Source of the DNA: CAZFER01 sp964517495 | Lineage (GTDB): Bacteria > Hinthialibacterota > Hinthialibacteria > Hinthialibacterales > Hinthialibacteraceae | Assembly: GCA_964517495.1 (NCBI GenBank) | Contig: CAZFER010000020.1 | Span: 1-64,000, forward strand | Direction: 5' to 3' | DNA length: 64,000 nt | Part shown: piece after piece, positions 7,462-16,575 of the stretch | How the letters are laid out: every line of letters begins with the position of its first letter | Position numbering within the stretch: position 1 is the stretch's first letter | The notes under the pieces: generated by a model | Told to the model about the DNA's origin: nothing | The model's database searches: none | What the model saw: only the letters and a program-made list of their open reading frames with translations | Program-made: the position numbers and the translations under genes

Positions 7462-8535
7462 ATGAATAATTCAATTCCTCAAAGTAATTCATTGGCTGGG
7501 AAATGGGAACAGCGCTGGCATCCGCTCTGGCGGCAGTGGGTGGTGTATGCCGCTCATCGTAATTTCAGGCCTTGGAGTGGGGCGTCGGTATCATCTTCAT
7601 CTGAGGCGCCTGTTTATGATCCCAAATGTTATTTGTGTCCTGGCAATCCTCGAGTTCACGGTGATCGAAATCCGGATTACCGTGAGGTATTCGTTTTTGA
7701 CAATGATCACCCTGTTGTGGGGCTTCAAGCACCTGAAATCCAGGATTCGATCTCCCCAAGACATCAAGACGTTTTTCAGCGTAGGCGAGCGTATGGATTA
7801 GCCCGGGTTGTCTGTTATGATCCCCGCCATAATGTCACATTGGCTCAATTGCCACTGTCGAAGGTTTATAAGGTGTTTGAAGCGTGGCGGGAGCAGGTTG
7901 GTGAGATAAAACAAATTGAGGGGATTCGTTCTATCTTGATTTTTGAAAACAAGGGCAAACTGGTTGGGGTGTCCAATCCTCATCCTCATTGTCAGTTGTA
8001 TGCCACGAATTTTATTTTTCATTTGGTGGAGCGTGAGTTGGAATCGGCAACAATTTATAAAAAGGATACCAACCGAAATGTATTTGAAGATGTATTATCG
8101 GCGGAAATGGAGGATGGATCGCGTATTCTGTTTGAAAATGAGAATGCGGTCGCATTTGTTCCTTTTTTTGCACGGTATGCCTATGAGACGCTGATATTCC
8201 CGAAACGGCGGCATGGAACCATGATAAGTTTATCGGATGAAGAATTGAAGGATCTTGCGCAAGCCTTTCAACAAGTGATACGGTGTTATGATTTACTTTA
8301 TAATATGAGTTTTCCCTATGTGATGTCCATTTTGCAAGCTCCATTGGATGAGGGTGATTATTCGGAGTATCACATGCATTTGATGTTGCAGCCCCCTTTG
8401 CGGCAGCCGGGATTACAGAAATTTTTAGCGGGTCCGGAAATTGGAGGTGGGACATTTATGGCGGATACCATGCCGGAAGAAAAAGCCAAGGAATTGCAAT
8501 CATTGGATATGGGCCAATTTATAGAAATGGATTGA
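7462..8535 (+). CDS. galT: Galactose-1-phosphate (hexose-1-P) uridylyltransferase
   Basis: This cytoplasmic enzyme of the GalT/HIT superfamily transfers UMP between UDP-glucose and a sugar 1-phosphate. At 357 residues it is close to the usual 350. It shows the N-terminal GalT pattern (GKWEQRWHPLWRQWVVYAAHR), a zinc-type CYLCPGN segment, and the active-site histidine triad region NPHPHCQLYATNF (about residues 172-185), where the second His would be uridylylated. The C-terminal half has the HMHLMLQPPL strand. The ATG at 7462 has no clear ribosome binding site. It leads a three-gene operon: the phosphatase-family gene starts 10 nt after its stop and the kinase overlaps that. Because the kinase resembles L-arabinokinase, the substrate here may be a pentose or galactose 1-phosphate. 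Confidence 0.92.
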   Translation: MNNSIPQSNSLAGKWEQRWHPLWRQWVVYAAHRNFRPWSGASVSSSSEAPVYDPKCYLCPGNPRVHGDRNPDYREVFVFDNDHPVVGLQAPEIQDSISPRHQDVFQRRRAYGLARVVCYDPRHNVTLAQLPLSKVYKVFEAWREQVGEIKQIEGIRSILIFENKGKLVGVSNPHPHCQLYATNFIFHLVERELESATIYKKDTNRNVFEDVLSAEMEDGSRILFENENAVAFVPFFARYAYETLIFPKRRHGTMISLSDEELKDLAQAFQQVIRCYDLLYNMSFPYVMSILQAPLDEGDYSEYHMHLMLQPPLRQPGLQKFLAGPEIGGGTFMADTMPEEKAKELQSLDMGQFIEMD

Positions 8536-8545
8536 AATTTGAATT

Positions 8546-9568
8546 ATGGATTATGCTGCGATAAAAGAAACCTTGTGTGTGGTGGGATCATTGATTTGCG
8601 ATAAGGTACACGCTTCATTGATTCACCAATCCCTTGATCAGCGAACCGCGATCCATGCTGAAGATGATGCTGATACCATTTATCAGTTGGATCGTGATAT
8701 TGAACTGCTTTTGGTCACAGCGTTGGAAGAGCGTGCGCCATCGCTTGGTGGAATAAGGCTGATTGCAGAAGGAATCGGTGAAGATGGCCGGTCGCTTATT
8801 TTACCTCGTGGTATGAGAGAGGATGAAACTGCGCTGCAAATCATTATTGATCCGATCGATGGGACGCGGGGGATCATGTATGATAAGCGATCCGCCTTTT
8901 TTTTAGCTGCTGCCACCAGCAATGATCAGCCCAACAAACGATTGCGCGATATTGAGGTGGCGGTAATGGTTGAACTGCCTACGTCGCGAAGTTTTTTAAG
9001 TGATCAATTTTGGGCGATACGGGGGCAAGGCGCCCAATGTGTAACCCGGGATTTAAATACGGGAGCTCTTACACCTCGTCTCATTCAACCTTCGAGAGCA
9101 TCCAGTATTATTGGTGGATTTGCCCAGATCAGCCGTTTTTTCCCTCCAGGGAAAGAGATATTAGCGCGTATAGAAGATGAGTTGGTACGTGCTATATATC
9201 CAGATGTTCCAGCTGGGCGTGCCATATTGTTTGAGGATCAGTATATCTCGACAGGTGGGCAGTTATATGAATTGTTGATGGGTCGGGACCGCTTTACAGC
9301 AGACCTGCGGGATGCGCTATACAAACGTTTGGCGCGAGAGGGAACGACATGCGGATTGACGTGCCACCCCTATGATCTTTGTGTCCATCTTATTGGAGAA
9401 GAGGCGGGGATCGTGATTACGGGTGTGGATGGATACCCCTTGGACGCTCCCTTGGATACCACATCAGCGGTTGACTGGATTGGGTATGCTAATCCAGCGA
9501 TTCGAAAAGAAGTGGAGCCGATTTTACAGTCTTTACTGCAAACGCATTTATTTGAGGATGCACAATGA
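8546..9568 (+). CDS. Inositol monophosphatase-family phosphatase
   Basis: This 340-residue protein belongs to the Mg2+-dependent IMPase/FBPase superfamily, which removes phosphate from sugar or inositol phosphates. The metal-site motif IIIDPIDGTRGIMYDKRSAFF (part shown; about residues 98-117) is intact. A preceding Glu in LIAEGIGEDG fits the usual Glu ligand, and the C-terminal region has the expected second Asp near HPYDLCVHLIGEEAGIVITG. It begins 10 nt after galT and its TGA overlaps the kinase ATG (ATGA), so the three are translationally coupled. In that setting it may act on a sugar phosphate of the same pathway, working opposite to the kinase or on a different position. The substrate is not known. 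Confidence 0.85.
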   Translation: MDYAAIKETLCVVGSLICDKVHASLIHQSLDQRTAIHAEDDADTIYQLDRDIELLLVTALEERAPSLGGIRLIAEGIGEDGRSLILPRGMREDETALQIIIDPIDGTRGIMYDKRSAFFLAAATSNDQPNKRLRDIEVAVMVELPTSRSFLSDQFWAIRGQGAQCVTRDLNTGALTPRLIQPSRASSIIGGFAQISRFFPPGKEILARIEDELVRAIYPDVPAGRAILFEDQYISTGGQLYELLMGRDRFTADLRDALYKRLAREGTTCGLTCHPYDLCVHLIGEEAGIVITGVDGYPLDAPLDTTSAVDWIGYANPAIRKEVEPILQSLLQTHLFEDAQ

Positions 9569-10986
9569 CATTTAAATTAACTCGGAAGGTGAAGCAGTTT
9601 TTTGGAGAAAATCGAAAATTATTTTGTGCGTCCGCGCCGGGGCGATTGGATGTTATGGGTGGGATTGCGGATTATTCCGGTTCTTTGGTGCTGCAAATGC
9701 CGATCAAGGAACGGACTATAGCTGTGGCAGGGCTACGTGATGATTCCATTATTCGAATTTATAGCGCTACGGCTGCTGTTGATGGAGGGCAGGATTTTTT
9801 TGAAATAGAGAATGATGCGCTATTTTCAGGGAGCAAGAAGACACTTTATCAGCGGATTCGTAGAATCCTTGGCGAGCATTCCAATCAAACATGGGCCGCT
9901 TATGTACTTGGATGCTTTGCGGTGCTGAGTGTTGAAAAGGATGTGGAAATCAAAGGAGCGGATGTTTGGATAGATTCGAATGTTCCTATAGGGAAAGGGG
10001 TGGCCTCATCGGCGGCACTTGAAGTGGCGGTCATGACCGCTTTGGCAGCTGCTTACCGTCTTGCAATGGATAGGACCGAACTGCCTGTTCTGGCACAGAA
10101 AGTGGAAAACCATGTGGTGAATGCACCGTGTGGTTTGATGGATCAATTAGTAAGTTATTTGGGGAAATCGGGACGCTTATTGCCGATTTTATGTCAACCT
10201 GATCGAGTGTTTGAATCATTGAACATCCCGTCTTCCATACGCTTTGTGGGAATTGACAGCGGGGTACGGCATTCGGTGGGTGGTGCTTCTTATTCAGATG
10301 TACGCGCGGCGGCGTTTATGGGGTATTCCATGCTTGCCCATCAATTTGGGTATAAGCGAAAGAAGAAACGGGGAATGTTGGGAAAAGAGGATTTATCCAA
10401 AATTCCATTTCGGGGATATTTGGCGAATATTTCACCCTCTTTTTTTGTTGAGAACTGTGAATCATTGCTCCCGGAGACAATGGAAGGGAAAGCATATATT
10501 AATTTGTATGGGGAATCCTTCGATTTGATTACTCAACCGGTAGAGGATCAGTTCTATAACGTGCGAGATTGTACTGCGCATCCCATTTTTGAACATCATC
10601 GTATTGAATTATTCAAGACCATATTTCAGTTTTTGGATCAAAAAGGATTGGAGCGAAAAAAACGAGTTGAAATTTTAACGCAATTGGGGGAATTGATGTT
10701 TCAATCCCATGCCAGTTATAACCGATGTGGTTTGGGAGAGGATCGCGTTAATTCTATTGTTAATGCACTTCGAAAAGCTGGAGCAGAGCAAGGGGTGTAT
10801 GGGGCTAAAATCACTGGTGGGGGGAGCGGTGGTACTGTTTGTGTTTTATGTGAGGGGAAAAAGGGATTGGATACGGTTCATTCAATAGCGGATCAAATAG
10901 CCACTGATTTTGACTATAATCCCTTTGTATTTACAGGCAGCAGTGAAGGGGCTTTTTTTAATGGAGTGAACCAGATTAAAGTATGA
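9565..10986 (+). CDS. GHMP sugar kinase, L-arabinokinase/galactokinase-like
   Basis: This is a 473-residue GHMP kinase that phosphorylates a free sugar at C1 with ATP. Motif 1 reads APGRLDVMGGIADYSGS (about residues 23-39). This is the pattern of the plant L-arabinokinase kinase domain and not the galactokinase GEHTDYN signature. Motif 2 is VPIGKGVASSAALE (about 138-151) and motif 3 is KITGGGSGGTVCVL (about 415-428). The central region (YLANISPS, then THPIYEN-like AHPIFEH, then GELMFQSHASYNRCGLG) also follows the plant enzyme as I remember it. It overlaps the IMPase-family stop by four bases. With GalT next to it, the natural reading is salvage of L-arabinose or galactose to a UDP-sugar. The substrate is inferred. 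Confidence 0.85.
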   Translation: MTFKLTRKVKQFFGENRKLFCASAPGRLDVMGGIADYSGSLVLQMPIKERTIAVAGLRDDSIIRIYSATAAVDGGQDFFEIENDALFSGSKKTLYQRIRRILGEHSNQTWAAYVLGCFAVLSVEKDVEIKGADVWIDSNVPIGKGVASSAALEVAVMTALAAAYRLAMDRTELPVLAQKVENHVVNAPCGLMDQLVSYLGKSGRLLPILCQPDRVFESLNIPSSIRFVGIDSGVRHSVGGASYSDVRAAAFMGYSMLAHQFGYKRKKKRGMLGKEDLSKIPFRGYLANISPSFFVENCESLLPETMEGKAYINLYGESFDLITQPVEDQFYNVRDCTAHPIFEHHRIELFKTIFQFLDQKGLERKKRVEILTQLGELMFQSHASYNRCGLGEDRVNSIVNALRKAGAEQGVYGAKITGGGSGGTVCVLCEGKKGLDTVHSIADQIATDFDYNPFVFTGSSEGAFFNGVNQIKV

Positions 10987-11065
10987 TTGTTTAAATTGAG
11001 GAGAGTGTCTTATCTCGCAATATTATTGGAGGAAGAGGGTAACTATCCATCCCAAACATGATATA

Positions 11066-11088
11066 CTCACCAAACCCTTTTTGGCGAG
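11066..11088 (+). other. Stem-loop before Gfo/Idh/MocA gene
   Basis: CTCACCAAA pairs with TTTGGCGAG, with one mismatch, around CCCTT. No T-run follows. It may end the galT operon or mark the leader of the next gene. Confidence 0.3.
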
Positions 11089-11152
11089 GAAGGTTTAAAC
11101 ATAATAGAGTGTCCATTTATGAAATTGGAACAAATTGAAGGAGGAATTTCTT

Positions 11153-12463
11153 ATGGATCAATCAATAAAGCGTCGTTCGTTTTTTAAAACGGCTGCAGCG
11201 GCGGGAGCCGCTTTTTCAGCACCAGCCATTGGAGTGAGGGCGCAGGGAAAAAAATATCGCACCGCGCTTATCGGTTCCGGATGGTGGGGGATGAACATTT
11301 GCACGTACGCGATGGCTTCTAAAGAGACCCAAATTGTGGGTGTGTGTGATGTTGACCGAAATCAATTGGAACCGGCAGTGGAGAAAATACAAAAATTCTC
11401 TGGTGACCAGCCCAATCAATATGAAGACTACCGGGAAATGCTGGAGAAAGAAAAACCGGAAATCGTTATTGTGGGCACACCAGATCATTGGCATGCCTTG
11501 TGTTGTATTGATGCTGTGAAAGCTGGCGCGCATGTGTATGTGGAAAAGCCAATCTGCCATACGATTAACGAAGGTATTGCCATGGTTAAGGCTGCCCGTG
11601 AGGCGGATCGGGTCGTTCAGGTGGGTACCCATCGGCGTGTGGGTGTTCATAACATGTCGGGATTGGAATTCTTGAGGTCCGGCAAGGTTGGCAAGATTAG
11701 TGCGGTAAAAGCTTTTGTAATATATGGCGGTGGCCCAGGAGAGTATCAGGCCAATGAACCTGTCCCTGAAGGATTAAATTGGGATTTATGGTGTGGGCCT
11801 GCTCCGTGGCGTCCATTTAACCGCAAGATCCATCCCAAAGGATTCCGGCAGTTCCTGGATTATGCCAACGGCACATTGGGGGATTGGGGTATCCACTGGA
11901 TGGATCAAATTTTATGGTGGACGGATGAATTAGGACCAACCACAGTGTATTCAACCGGTGATCGTCATGTGCGGAGAGATAATACAGAAGCGCCGGATAC
12001 CCAGTTGGCGACCTTTGAGTTTGAATCATTCACCGCATATTGGGAGCATCGTTTGTGTGCACCTGATTTGCTGGTTGATGATAATGTGGGTGTGCATTTT
12101 TATGGCACAAATGGTACCTTCCACATGGGTTGGCTTGGTGGCTGGCGGTTTTATCCTCGAAATAAGAGCCAATCCGTCATTCATGAAGAAGCGGTATTTG
12201 AAGATAAATACAACAACGATCATGAAAACATTGAAGGTTTGTGGGCAAATTTAATGGATTGCATCAAGACCAAAAAACGTCCGGTCTGTGATATTGAAAT
12301 CGGCCATCGGGCAACCACCATGAGCTTGTTAGGTATGTTGTCTCTGAAATTAGGACGCTCGGTCAAATGGGATTTGGATAAAGAGGTTATTGTGGGTGAT
12401 GATGAGGCCAATAAAATGTTGAGCCGGGAGTATCGTAGACCTTGGGAATACCCGACAATCTAA
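11153..12463 (+). CDS. Tat-exported Gfo/Idh/MocA family oxidoreductase
   Basis: This is a 436-residue NAD(P)-dependent sugar dehydrogenase-type protein. ATG 11153 follows AAGGAGG at 11138-11144. The upstream ATG at 11135 would put the ribosome binding site inside the gene. The N-terminus KRRSFFKTAAAAGAAFSAPA is a twin-arginine signal, so it folds with its nucleotide in the cytoplasm and is exported. The Rossmann motif ALIGSGWWGMN lies about residues 39-49, and the catalytic-type EKPICH about 130-135. The C-terminus DEANKMLSREYRRPWEYP is typical of the secreted subfamily common in Planctomycetes-like genomes. It is monocistronic, with a terminator at 12486-12523. A paralogue lies at 22286. The substrate is unknown; oxidation at sugar C3 has been shown for relatives. 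Confidence 0.9.
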   Translation: MDQSIKRRSFFKTAAAAGAAFSAPAIGVRAQGKKYRTALIGSGWWGMNICTYAMASKETQIVGVCDVDRNQLEPAVEKIQKFSGDQPNQYEDYREMLEKEKPEIVIVGTPDHWHALCCIDAVKAGAHVYVEKPICHTINEGIAMVKAAREADRVVQVGTHRRVGVHNMSGLEFLRSGKVGKISAVKAFVIYGGGPGEYQANEPVPEGLNWDLWCGPAPWRPFNRKIHPKGFRQFLDYANGTLGDWGIHWMDQILWWTDELGPTTVYSTGDRHVRRDNTEAPDTQLATFEFESFTAYWEHRLCAPDLLVDDNVGVHFYGTNGTFHMGWLGGWRFYPRNKSQSVIHEEAVFEDKYNNDHENIEGLWANLMDCIKTKKRPVCDIEIGHRATTMSLLGMLSLKLGRSVKWDLDKEVIVGDDEANKMLSREYRRPWEYPTI

Positions 12464-12485
12464 ATTTATAAAGGTAAAGTAGAGT

Positions 12486-12523
12486 AAAAAAGGGCGTGGA
12501 TCAAATTAATCCGCGCCCTTTTT
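12486..12523 (+). terminator. Rho-independent terminator
   Basis: AAAAAGGGCGTGGAT pairs with ATCCGCGCCCTTTTT (one mismatch) 20 nt after the Gfo/Idh/MocA stop, followed by T residues. Confidence 0.92.
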
Positions 12524-12671
12524 GGATCTGTTCTTTTACCAAAAGTATCTGATTCAATTGAGATTGTACAGGATTCCTTCAACTCTCTTCTAACCCCTCC
12601 CAGTCATGTTGCCACACCGCTTAGCGATCCTATCAAACCTTTGAAATACCTCTCCTTTAACGGCTATCCAC

Positions 12672-12710
12672 TTCTCCCCCAAGCCTGGGGGAGATGCAGA
12701 GGGGGGGGGG
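12672..12710. repeat. CCCCC/GGGGG hairpin with a run of ten G
   Basis: CTCCCCCAAGCCTGGGGGAG is a near-perfect hairpin and is followed nine bases later by ten consecutive G at 12701-12710. It lies between two convergent genes and looks like a dispersed intergenic element. The homopolymer length may be unreliable. Confidence 0.45.
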
Positions 12711-12780
12711 TGATCGTCGGCCCACCCACTTTTGGGTAAAACTCAACGATCTTGGGAGGGGATTGAATTTGATCTTTAAT

Positions 12781-14160
12781 CTATTTGTCTACTTTTTCAT
12801 CAACAATGCCTTTGGAATCCATGACATAGATTCGGGTGCTCATGGAATAGGTTTTACCCAAGGGGCTGGGGTAGACGCATTCCATGTAAAAGGCTTTGTA
12901 TCCAGATTCGGGGAAGGATACAAATGCTTTAAATTTAGGTGATTGTTTGGATGAAATAGCCAATTTGCTCCATTTGTCATCGCGAAAATCACGGTCGCTT
13001 GAAGCGACAGTCCAAAGATTAACTTCCTGGATGGAGTCATTGGTTGCAACAACAATTTCTGCTTTACCTTCCTGTTCGTTTGCTTCCCATTCGAGTTTAG
13101 GTAATTGATCACCTTTGGCATTCAGAGCGAAAAAGGCGCCCAGAGCACGGCCTGCTTGTTCGCCACCGCCGAGGTCATGGCCAGCGTTGGGAACGTAGTG
13201 AATATATTTAGGACCGCTGAGCTCATCAAAGTAAAATTTAACAGCATCGACTGGCCAATATTGATCATTGGTGCCAATAAATATTAGTTTGGGGATTTCA
13301 AGTTGATCGCGGTAGGCGTAGGGATCGACCAGGTTGGTCAATTTTTGTCCCTCTGGTTCTTTAATTTTATTGGGTAGATCCAATTTGGTGTAATCATTGA
13401 TCTGGTGACTGTATTTTCCCCACACTTCGAGCTGGTATTCCATTTGGGGGCCCATGTTCAAGGTATCGATGACCATGGGGCCAATGGCTTTAACGCGGGG
13501 ATCAGAGGCGCCGGTCAGCCAGGTTGTCCATCCACGTTTTGAGCCGCCGGAAACCACGAAATGATTGATGGTCTGGTTTAGTTTTTCCTGGCTATAGGAT
13601 TGAATGGCATCCATCGCTTTTATAGCGCTTTTGGTCATGGGGAAGAGAAGCGGCCAGGTTGGATCTTCTGTTTCAAGGAATTTTTCGAAAGAATAGGCGA
13701 TGATTTCGTCTTCCACTTTACCGCCATAGAGGGGTTGATTGGGGACCTGGTTAATGACGGCGACGGGGCACCCACTTTTGATGGCGATAGAACCGAAGAT
13801 TTTTAATACATCTTCATTCGCTTTGCTCCATTTGGGTTCACCGTCCTTGTTTGAGCCACCGGTGATGAACAGAAGGGCATGTTCCAAGTCGTTTGGTTTT
13901 TCAGGGACCAGGATGGTTAGTTGGTGGTTCCACACAATATCCTGCCAGGTTTGGGAGGTGAGCAGGAGATAATGGATTTCAATCTCCTTTTCCTTTTGGA
14001 CTTCTTTTAATTCATAGGAATAAACCGGTTCATCACGGTTTATATAATCCTTCAATTCATTTTCAGCTTGGGTTGCAATGTTCATTAGCATTATAAAAGC
14101 CAAATTCACACAAAATATTTTTAATAGGCGATAAAAACTTCCGCAAAACTTCTCATTCAT
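12781..14160 (-). CDS. PhoPQ-activated pathogenicity-related (PqaA-like) hydrolase
   Basis: This is a 459-residue exported alpha/beta-hydrolase of the PqaA family, whose enzymatic role is undefined. The start codon follows GGAGG and gives an N-terminal hydrophobic signal (about residues 14-30). The nucleophile elbow is VVSGGSKRGW (about residue 208). Asp in FIGTNDQYWPVD (about 306) and His in YVPNAGHDLGGG (about 332) complete the triad. A C-terminal beta-sandwich-like domain follows, typical of the family. It converges with the Gfo/Idh/MocA gene. Neighbours are secreted sugar-active proteins, which suggests a role in processing extracellular material, perhaps as a deacylase. That role is inferred. 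Confidence 0.85.
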   Translation of the reverse strand: MNEKFCGSFYRLLKIFCVNLAFIMLMNIATQAENELKDYINRDEPVYSYELKEVQKEKEIEIHYLLLTSQTWQDIVWNHQLTILVPEKPNDLEHALLFITGGSNKDGEPKWSKANEDVLKIFGSIAIKSGCPVAVINQVPNQPLYGGKVEDEIIAYSFEKFLETEDPTWPLLFPMTKSAIKAMDAIQSYSQEKLNQTINHFVVSGGSKRGWTTWLTGASDPRVKAIGPMVIDTLNMGPQMEYQLEVWGKYSHQINDYTKLDLPNKIKEPEGQKLTNLVDPYAYRDQLEIPKLIFIGTNDQYWPVDAVKFYFDELSGPKYIHYVPNAGHDLGGGEQAGRALGAFFALNAKGDQLPKLEWEANEQEGKAEIVVATNDSIQEVNLWTVASSDRDFRDDKWSKLAISSKQSPKFKAFVSFPESGYKAFYMECVYPSPLGKTYSMSTRIYVMDSKGIVDEKVDK

Positions 14161-14410
14161 TCATCTTACCTCCGAAACTCATTGAGTGAAATGATGGGAA
14201 TATGATCCCTCTATGAAAAACCTTAAACAATATAGTTATATATAAGGGTTTGCTTAAGGACTATTTAAGAGAGTATACAAATGGGGTCAATCCTTTTGGA
14301 AGGAAAAAGTACACAATTTCATATTATTGTAGCAATTAACCCCATACTAATTATTTGTAAATGATTTGGTTCCGTGCTTTCATATAAGAGCATTTTATGC
14401 GAAAATGTGA

Positions 14411-14428
14411 TGATGCCAATTGGCATCA
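14411..14428. promoter_or_regulatory. Perfect 18-bp palindrome, candidate operator
   Basis: TGATGCCAATTGGCATCA is fully self-complementary. It lies 28 nt before the start codon of the LamG gene and just ahead of its ribosome binding site (AGGAGGT, 14442-14448). Length and symmetry suit a dimeric regulator, or a hairpin in the 5' leader. Confidence 0.5.
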
Positions 14429-14456
14429 AAACAATCATTTCAGGAGGTATAAGTAT

Positions 14457-16475
14457 ATGGGAAAGCACGTTTGGATGTTGGCATGCCTTACTCTGTGTGC
14501 CTTGATGTGTGTACCGGGCGCTTTTTCGCAAGCGACCGGAGAGATTTATTTATGGGAATTTAACGAAGGCGAAGGTGACACGATAACGGATAATGAAGGC
14601 CGTTTTAGCGTGCCGCTGGGATTGGATGTTGCGGATGAAGATATTCCCCAAAGTATGAGTGATTCACCGTCTGGTGATCTTTCTATCGAAGCGGGACTGG
14701 GTCTGACCGCGATTGATGAAGAAGGCGTATTGGACATCATAGAGGGTCCAATCACCATCGAAGTATGGGTGAAACTCCATTCACTTGAAGGGTGGACGGA
14801 TATTTCACGCTATGGAAGTACTTATAAGGCAGGATTTAATCCGGACGGGAATATGGTCATGACGTTTCTTGCCGTCGTGGATATAAATAGCTCCGTTCCT
14901 GCCGTGGTGGATGATCAATGGCACCATTATGCCTATGTATGGGAGCCCGGAGTAGGAGTGAGCTTTTATGTGGATGGCGAGGAGATGGAATTTATTGAAA
15001 ACACTCAAACCAATCGTGATCTACAACATAACATCCTTTCCATCGGCGCCAGTGAAACAGGAAGCAGTGCTATTGATGGGCAAATCGACCGATTCCGGAT
15101 TCACAATGCTGTTTTGAGTGATACGGAATTGGATTCGGATGCTGGTAATCCTGCAGAACCGATGGCCGATACTGTGGTTTCATTTGGTTTTGAAGAAGGA
15201 AGTACACCTTATCAAAGCGACACGGATGTTGATTTGGAAGCCATTGCAACAGCACCATATCGAGACACTTTGGTTACCCCTGAATTCGTTACGGATACAC
15301 CGAGTGGTGAAGATGGGGATTATGCACTGAATTTTGACGGCAATGATTATGCTCTGTTACCTGATCCGGAATTTCTGCTTGATTTTTGGGATGAGGATTT
15401 CACCTTTGAAGCATGGTTGAAATTTGATCCGGAAGAACAGATTGATCCACGGCCAATTATTGCTTCATATGGTATTGGCGGCCAGTATGGTTATTCATTC
15501 TCCTTTCGTTCGCTTACAGCGTCTGAAGTGGTGGAAGATTCACCGTCCGGACAGGCTGGTGATTTTTCTTCTTCAGGACCACTTGTTGGAAGTGATGCGG
15601 ATGATCCATTTCTTGATATTATCGAAGGGCCTATTACCGTAGAAGCATGGGTTAAATTGAATTCACTTAGCGGAAACCGAGACATTGTACGTTATGGAAG
15701 TACATATAAGGCAGGTTTCCGGTCAGATGGGACCATGTTATTCACATTTTTAGGTGTGGTGGATATTTTCAGTAGTGTTCAGGCACATGTGGATAGTGAA
15801 TGGCACCATTATGCCTATGCTTGGGAACCTGGTGTAGGTGTCACTTATTATATTGATGGAGAAGAGATGGAATTTGTGGAAGAAACCGGAACTAATCGTG
15901 ATTTGGTGCATAATACTTTGTCAATTGGTGCTGATCCCAATGGTGGAAGTTCGTTGGATGGTTTGATTGATCGGCTTCGTATTCATCATGCTGTTTTGAG
16001 CGCGAATGAGCTGGATGCTGATCCTGCCAATCCAACAGCGCCCATGGCTGAAACGATAGCCTATTATGACAATGATGAAGGCAGTTTGTCTGTTGATAAC
16101 AAGGCAGGGCAATCATTGTTAATGGATACGCTTGTTGAAGGCAGTCCGGTAACTGTAACCACCTTTGGTATTGTGGATGCTCATTCCCAGGATGCGGTTC
16201 TTCCGGATGACAATCAATGGCATCACATCGCGGTTGCGCACGAAAACGGTGTTGAATTCCGTTATTATGTCGACGGGGAATTAAAAGAGACCCGACCATA
16301 TACGGATGGTGTTATGTTGGCATTGGAAGAAACTGAATTTCGTATCGGTCGTGAAGGCGGCGGAAAGTATTATGTGGGCTTGATGGATCGCCTGCGTATT
16401 AGCCGTGCGGCTTATACAGAAAGTGAACTGGATTGGTTTGAACCGGTTGGTGTTTCTGAATGGTCACTTTATTAA
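14457..16475 (+). CDS. Secreted LamG-domain protein with nested repeat
   Basis: This 672-residue exported protein is built of concanavalin A-like LamG (laminin G-like) domains, which bind carbohydrate or protein ligands. ATG 14457 follows AGGAGGT and gives the signal peptide MGKHVWMLACLTLCALMCV. Unit A covers about residues 30-230 (GPITIEVWVKL, then WHHYAYVWEPGVGVSFYVDGEEMEF). A second LamG begins about 286 (GDYALNFDGNDYALLPD, FTFEAWLKFD) but stops at GYSFSFR, about 350. Unit B, a close copy of A, then follows (about 352-530). The missing second half of that LamG resumes about 565 (TTFGIVDAHSQ, WHHIAVAHENG, DRLRIS). It is flanked by its own operator-like palindrome and a terminator. No catalytic domain is present; a surface or scaffold role is inferred. 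Confidence 0.82.
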   Translation: MGKHVWMLACLTLCALMCVPGAFSQATGEIYLWEFNEGEGDTITDNEGRFSVPLGLDVADEDIPQSMSDSPSGDLSIEAGLGLTAIDEEGVLDIIEGPITIEVWVKLHSLEGWTDISRYGSTYKAGFNPDGNMVMTFLAVVDINSSVPAVVDDQWHHYAYVWEPGVGVSFYVDGEEMEFIENTQTNRDLQHNILSIGASETGSSAIDGQIDRFRIHNAVLSDTELDSDAGNPAEPMADTVVSFGFEEGSTPYQSDTDVDLEAIATAPYRDTLVTPEFVTDTPSGEDGDYALNFDGNDYALLPDPEFLLDFWDEDFTFEAWLKFDPEEQIDPRPIIASYGIGGQYGYSFSFRSLTASEVVEDSPSGQAGDFSSSGPLVGSDADDPFLDIIEGPITVEAWVKLNSLSGNRDIVRYGSTYKAGFRSDGTMLFTFLGVVDIFSSVQAHVDSEWHHYAYAWEPGVGVTYYIDGEEMEFVEETGTNRDLVHNTLSIGADPNGGSSLDGLIDRLRIHHAVLSANELDADPANPTAPMAETIAYYDNDEGSLSVDNKAGQSLLMDTLVEGSPVTVTTFGIVDAHSQDAVLPDDNQWHHIAVAHENGVEFRYYVDGELKETRPYTDGVMLALEETEFRIGREGGGKYYVGLMDRLRISRAAYTESELDWFEPVGVSEWSLY

Positions 16476-16530
16476 AAAGAAAGCAGGTTGTTTGTGTAAC
16501 TTTAAACAAATAAGTTGCTTAAAGTACAAA

Positions 16531-16557
16531 AAAGGGCGGCTCGTTGAGCCGCCCTTT
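16531..16557. terminator. Bidirectional rho-independent terminator
   Basis: AAAGGGCGGCTC and GAGCCGCCCTTT form a perfect 12-bp stem with a three-base loop between two convergent genes, and A/T-rich flanks lie on both sides. Confidence 0.9.
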
Positions 16558-16575
16558 AATTTATTTATTGTGTGA

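Noticed and set aside
7277..7492. 71-codon minus-strand ORF before galT
   Set aside because: It overlaps the galT start, has no ribosome binding site and no known pattern.
8012..8455. 147-codon minus-strand ORF inside galT
   Set aside because: It is antisense to conserved GalT sequence and has no domain.
15892..16299. 135-codon minus-strand ORF inside the LamG gene
   Set aside because: His/Gln-rich antisense of repetitive Asp/Gly-rich coding sequence; no start signal.
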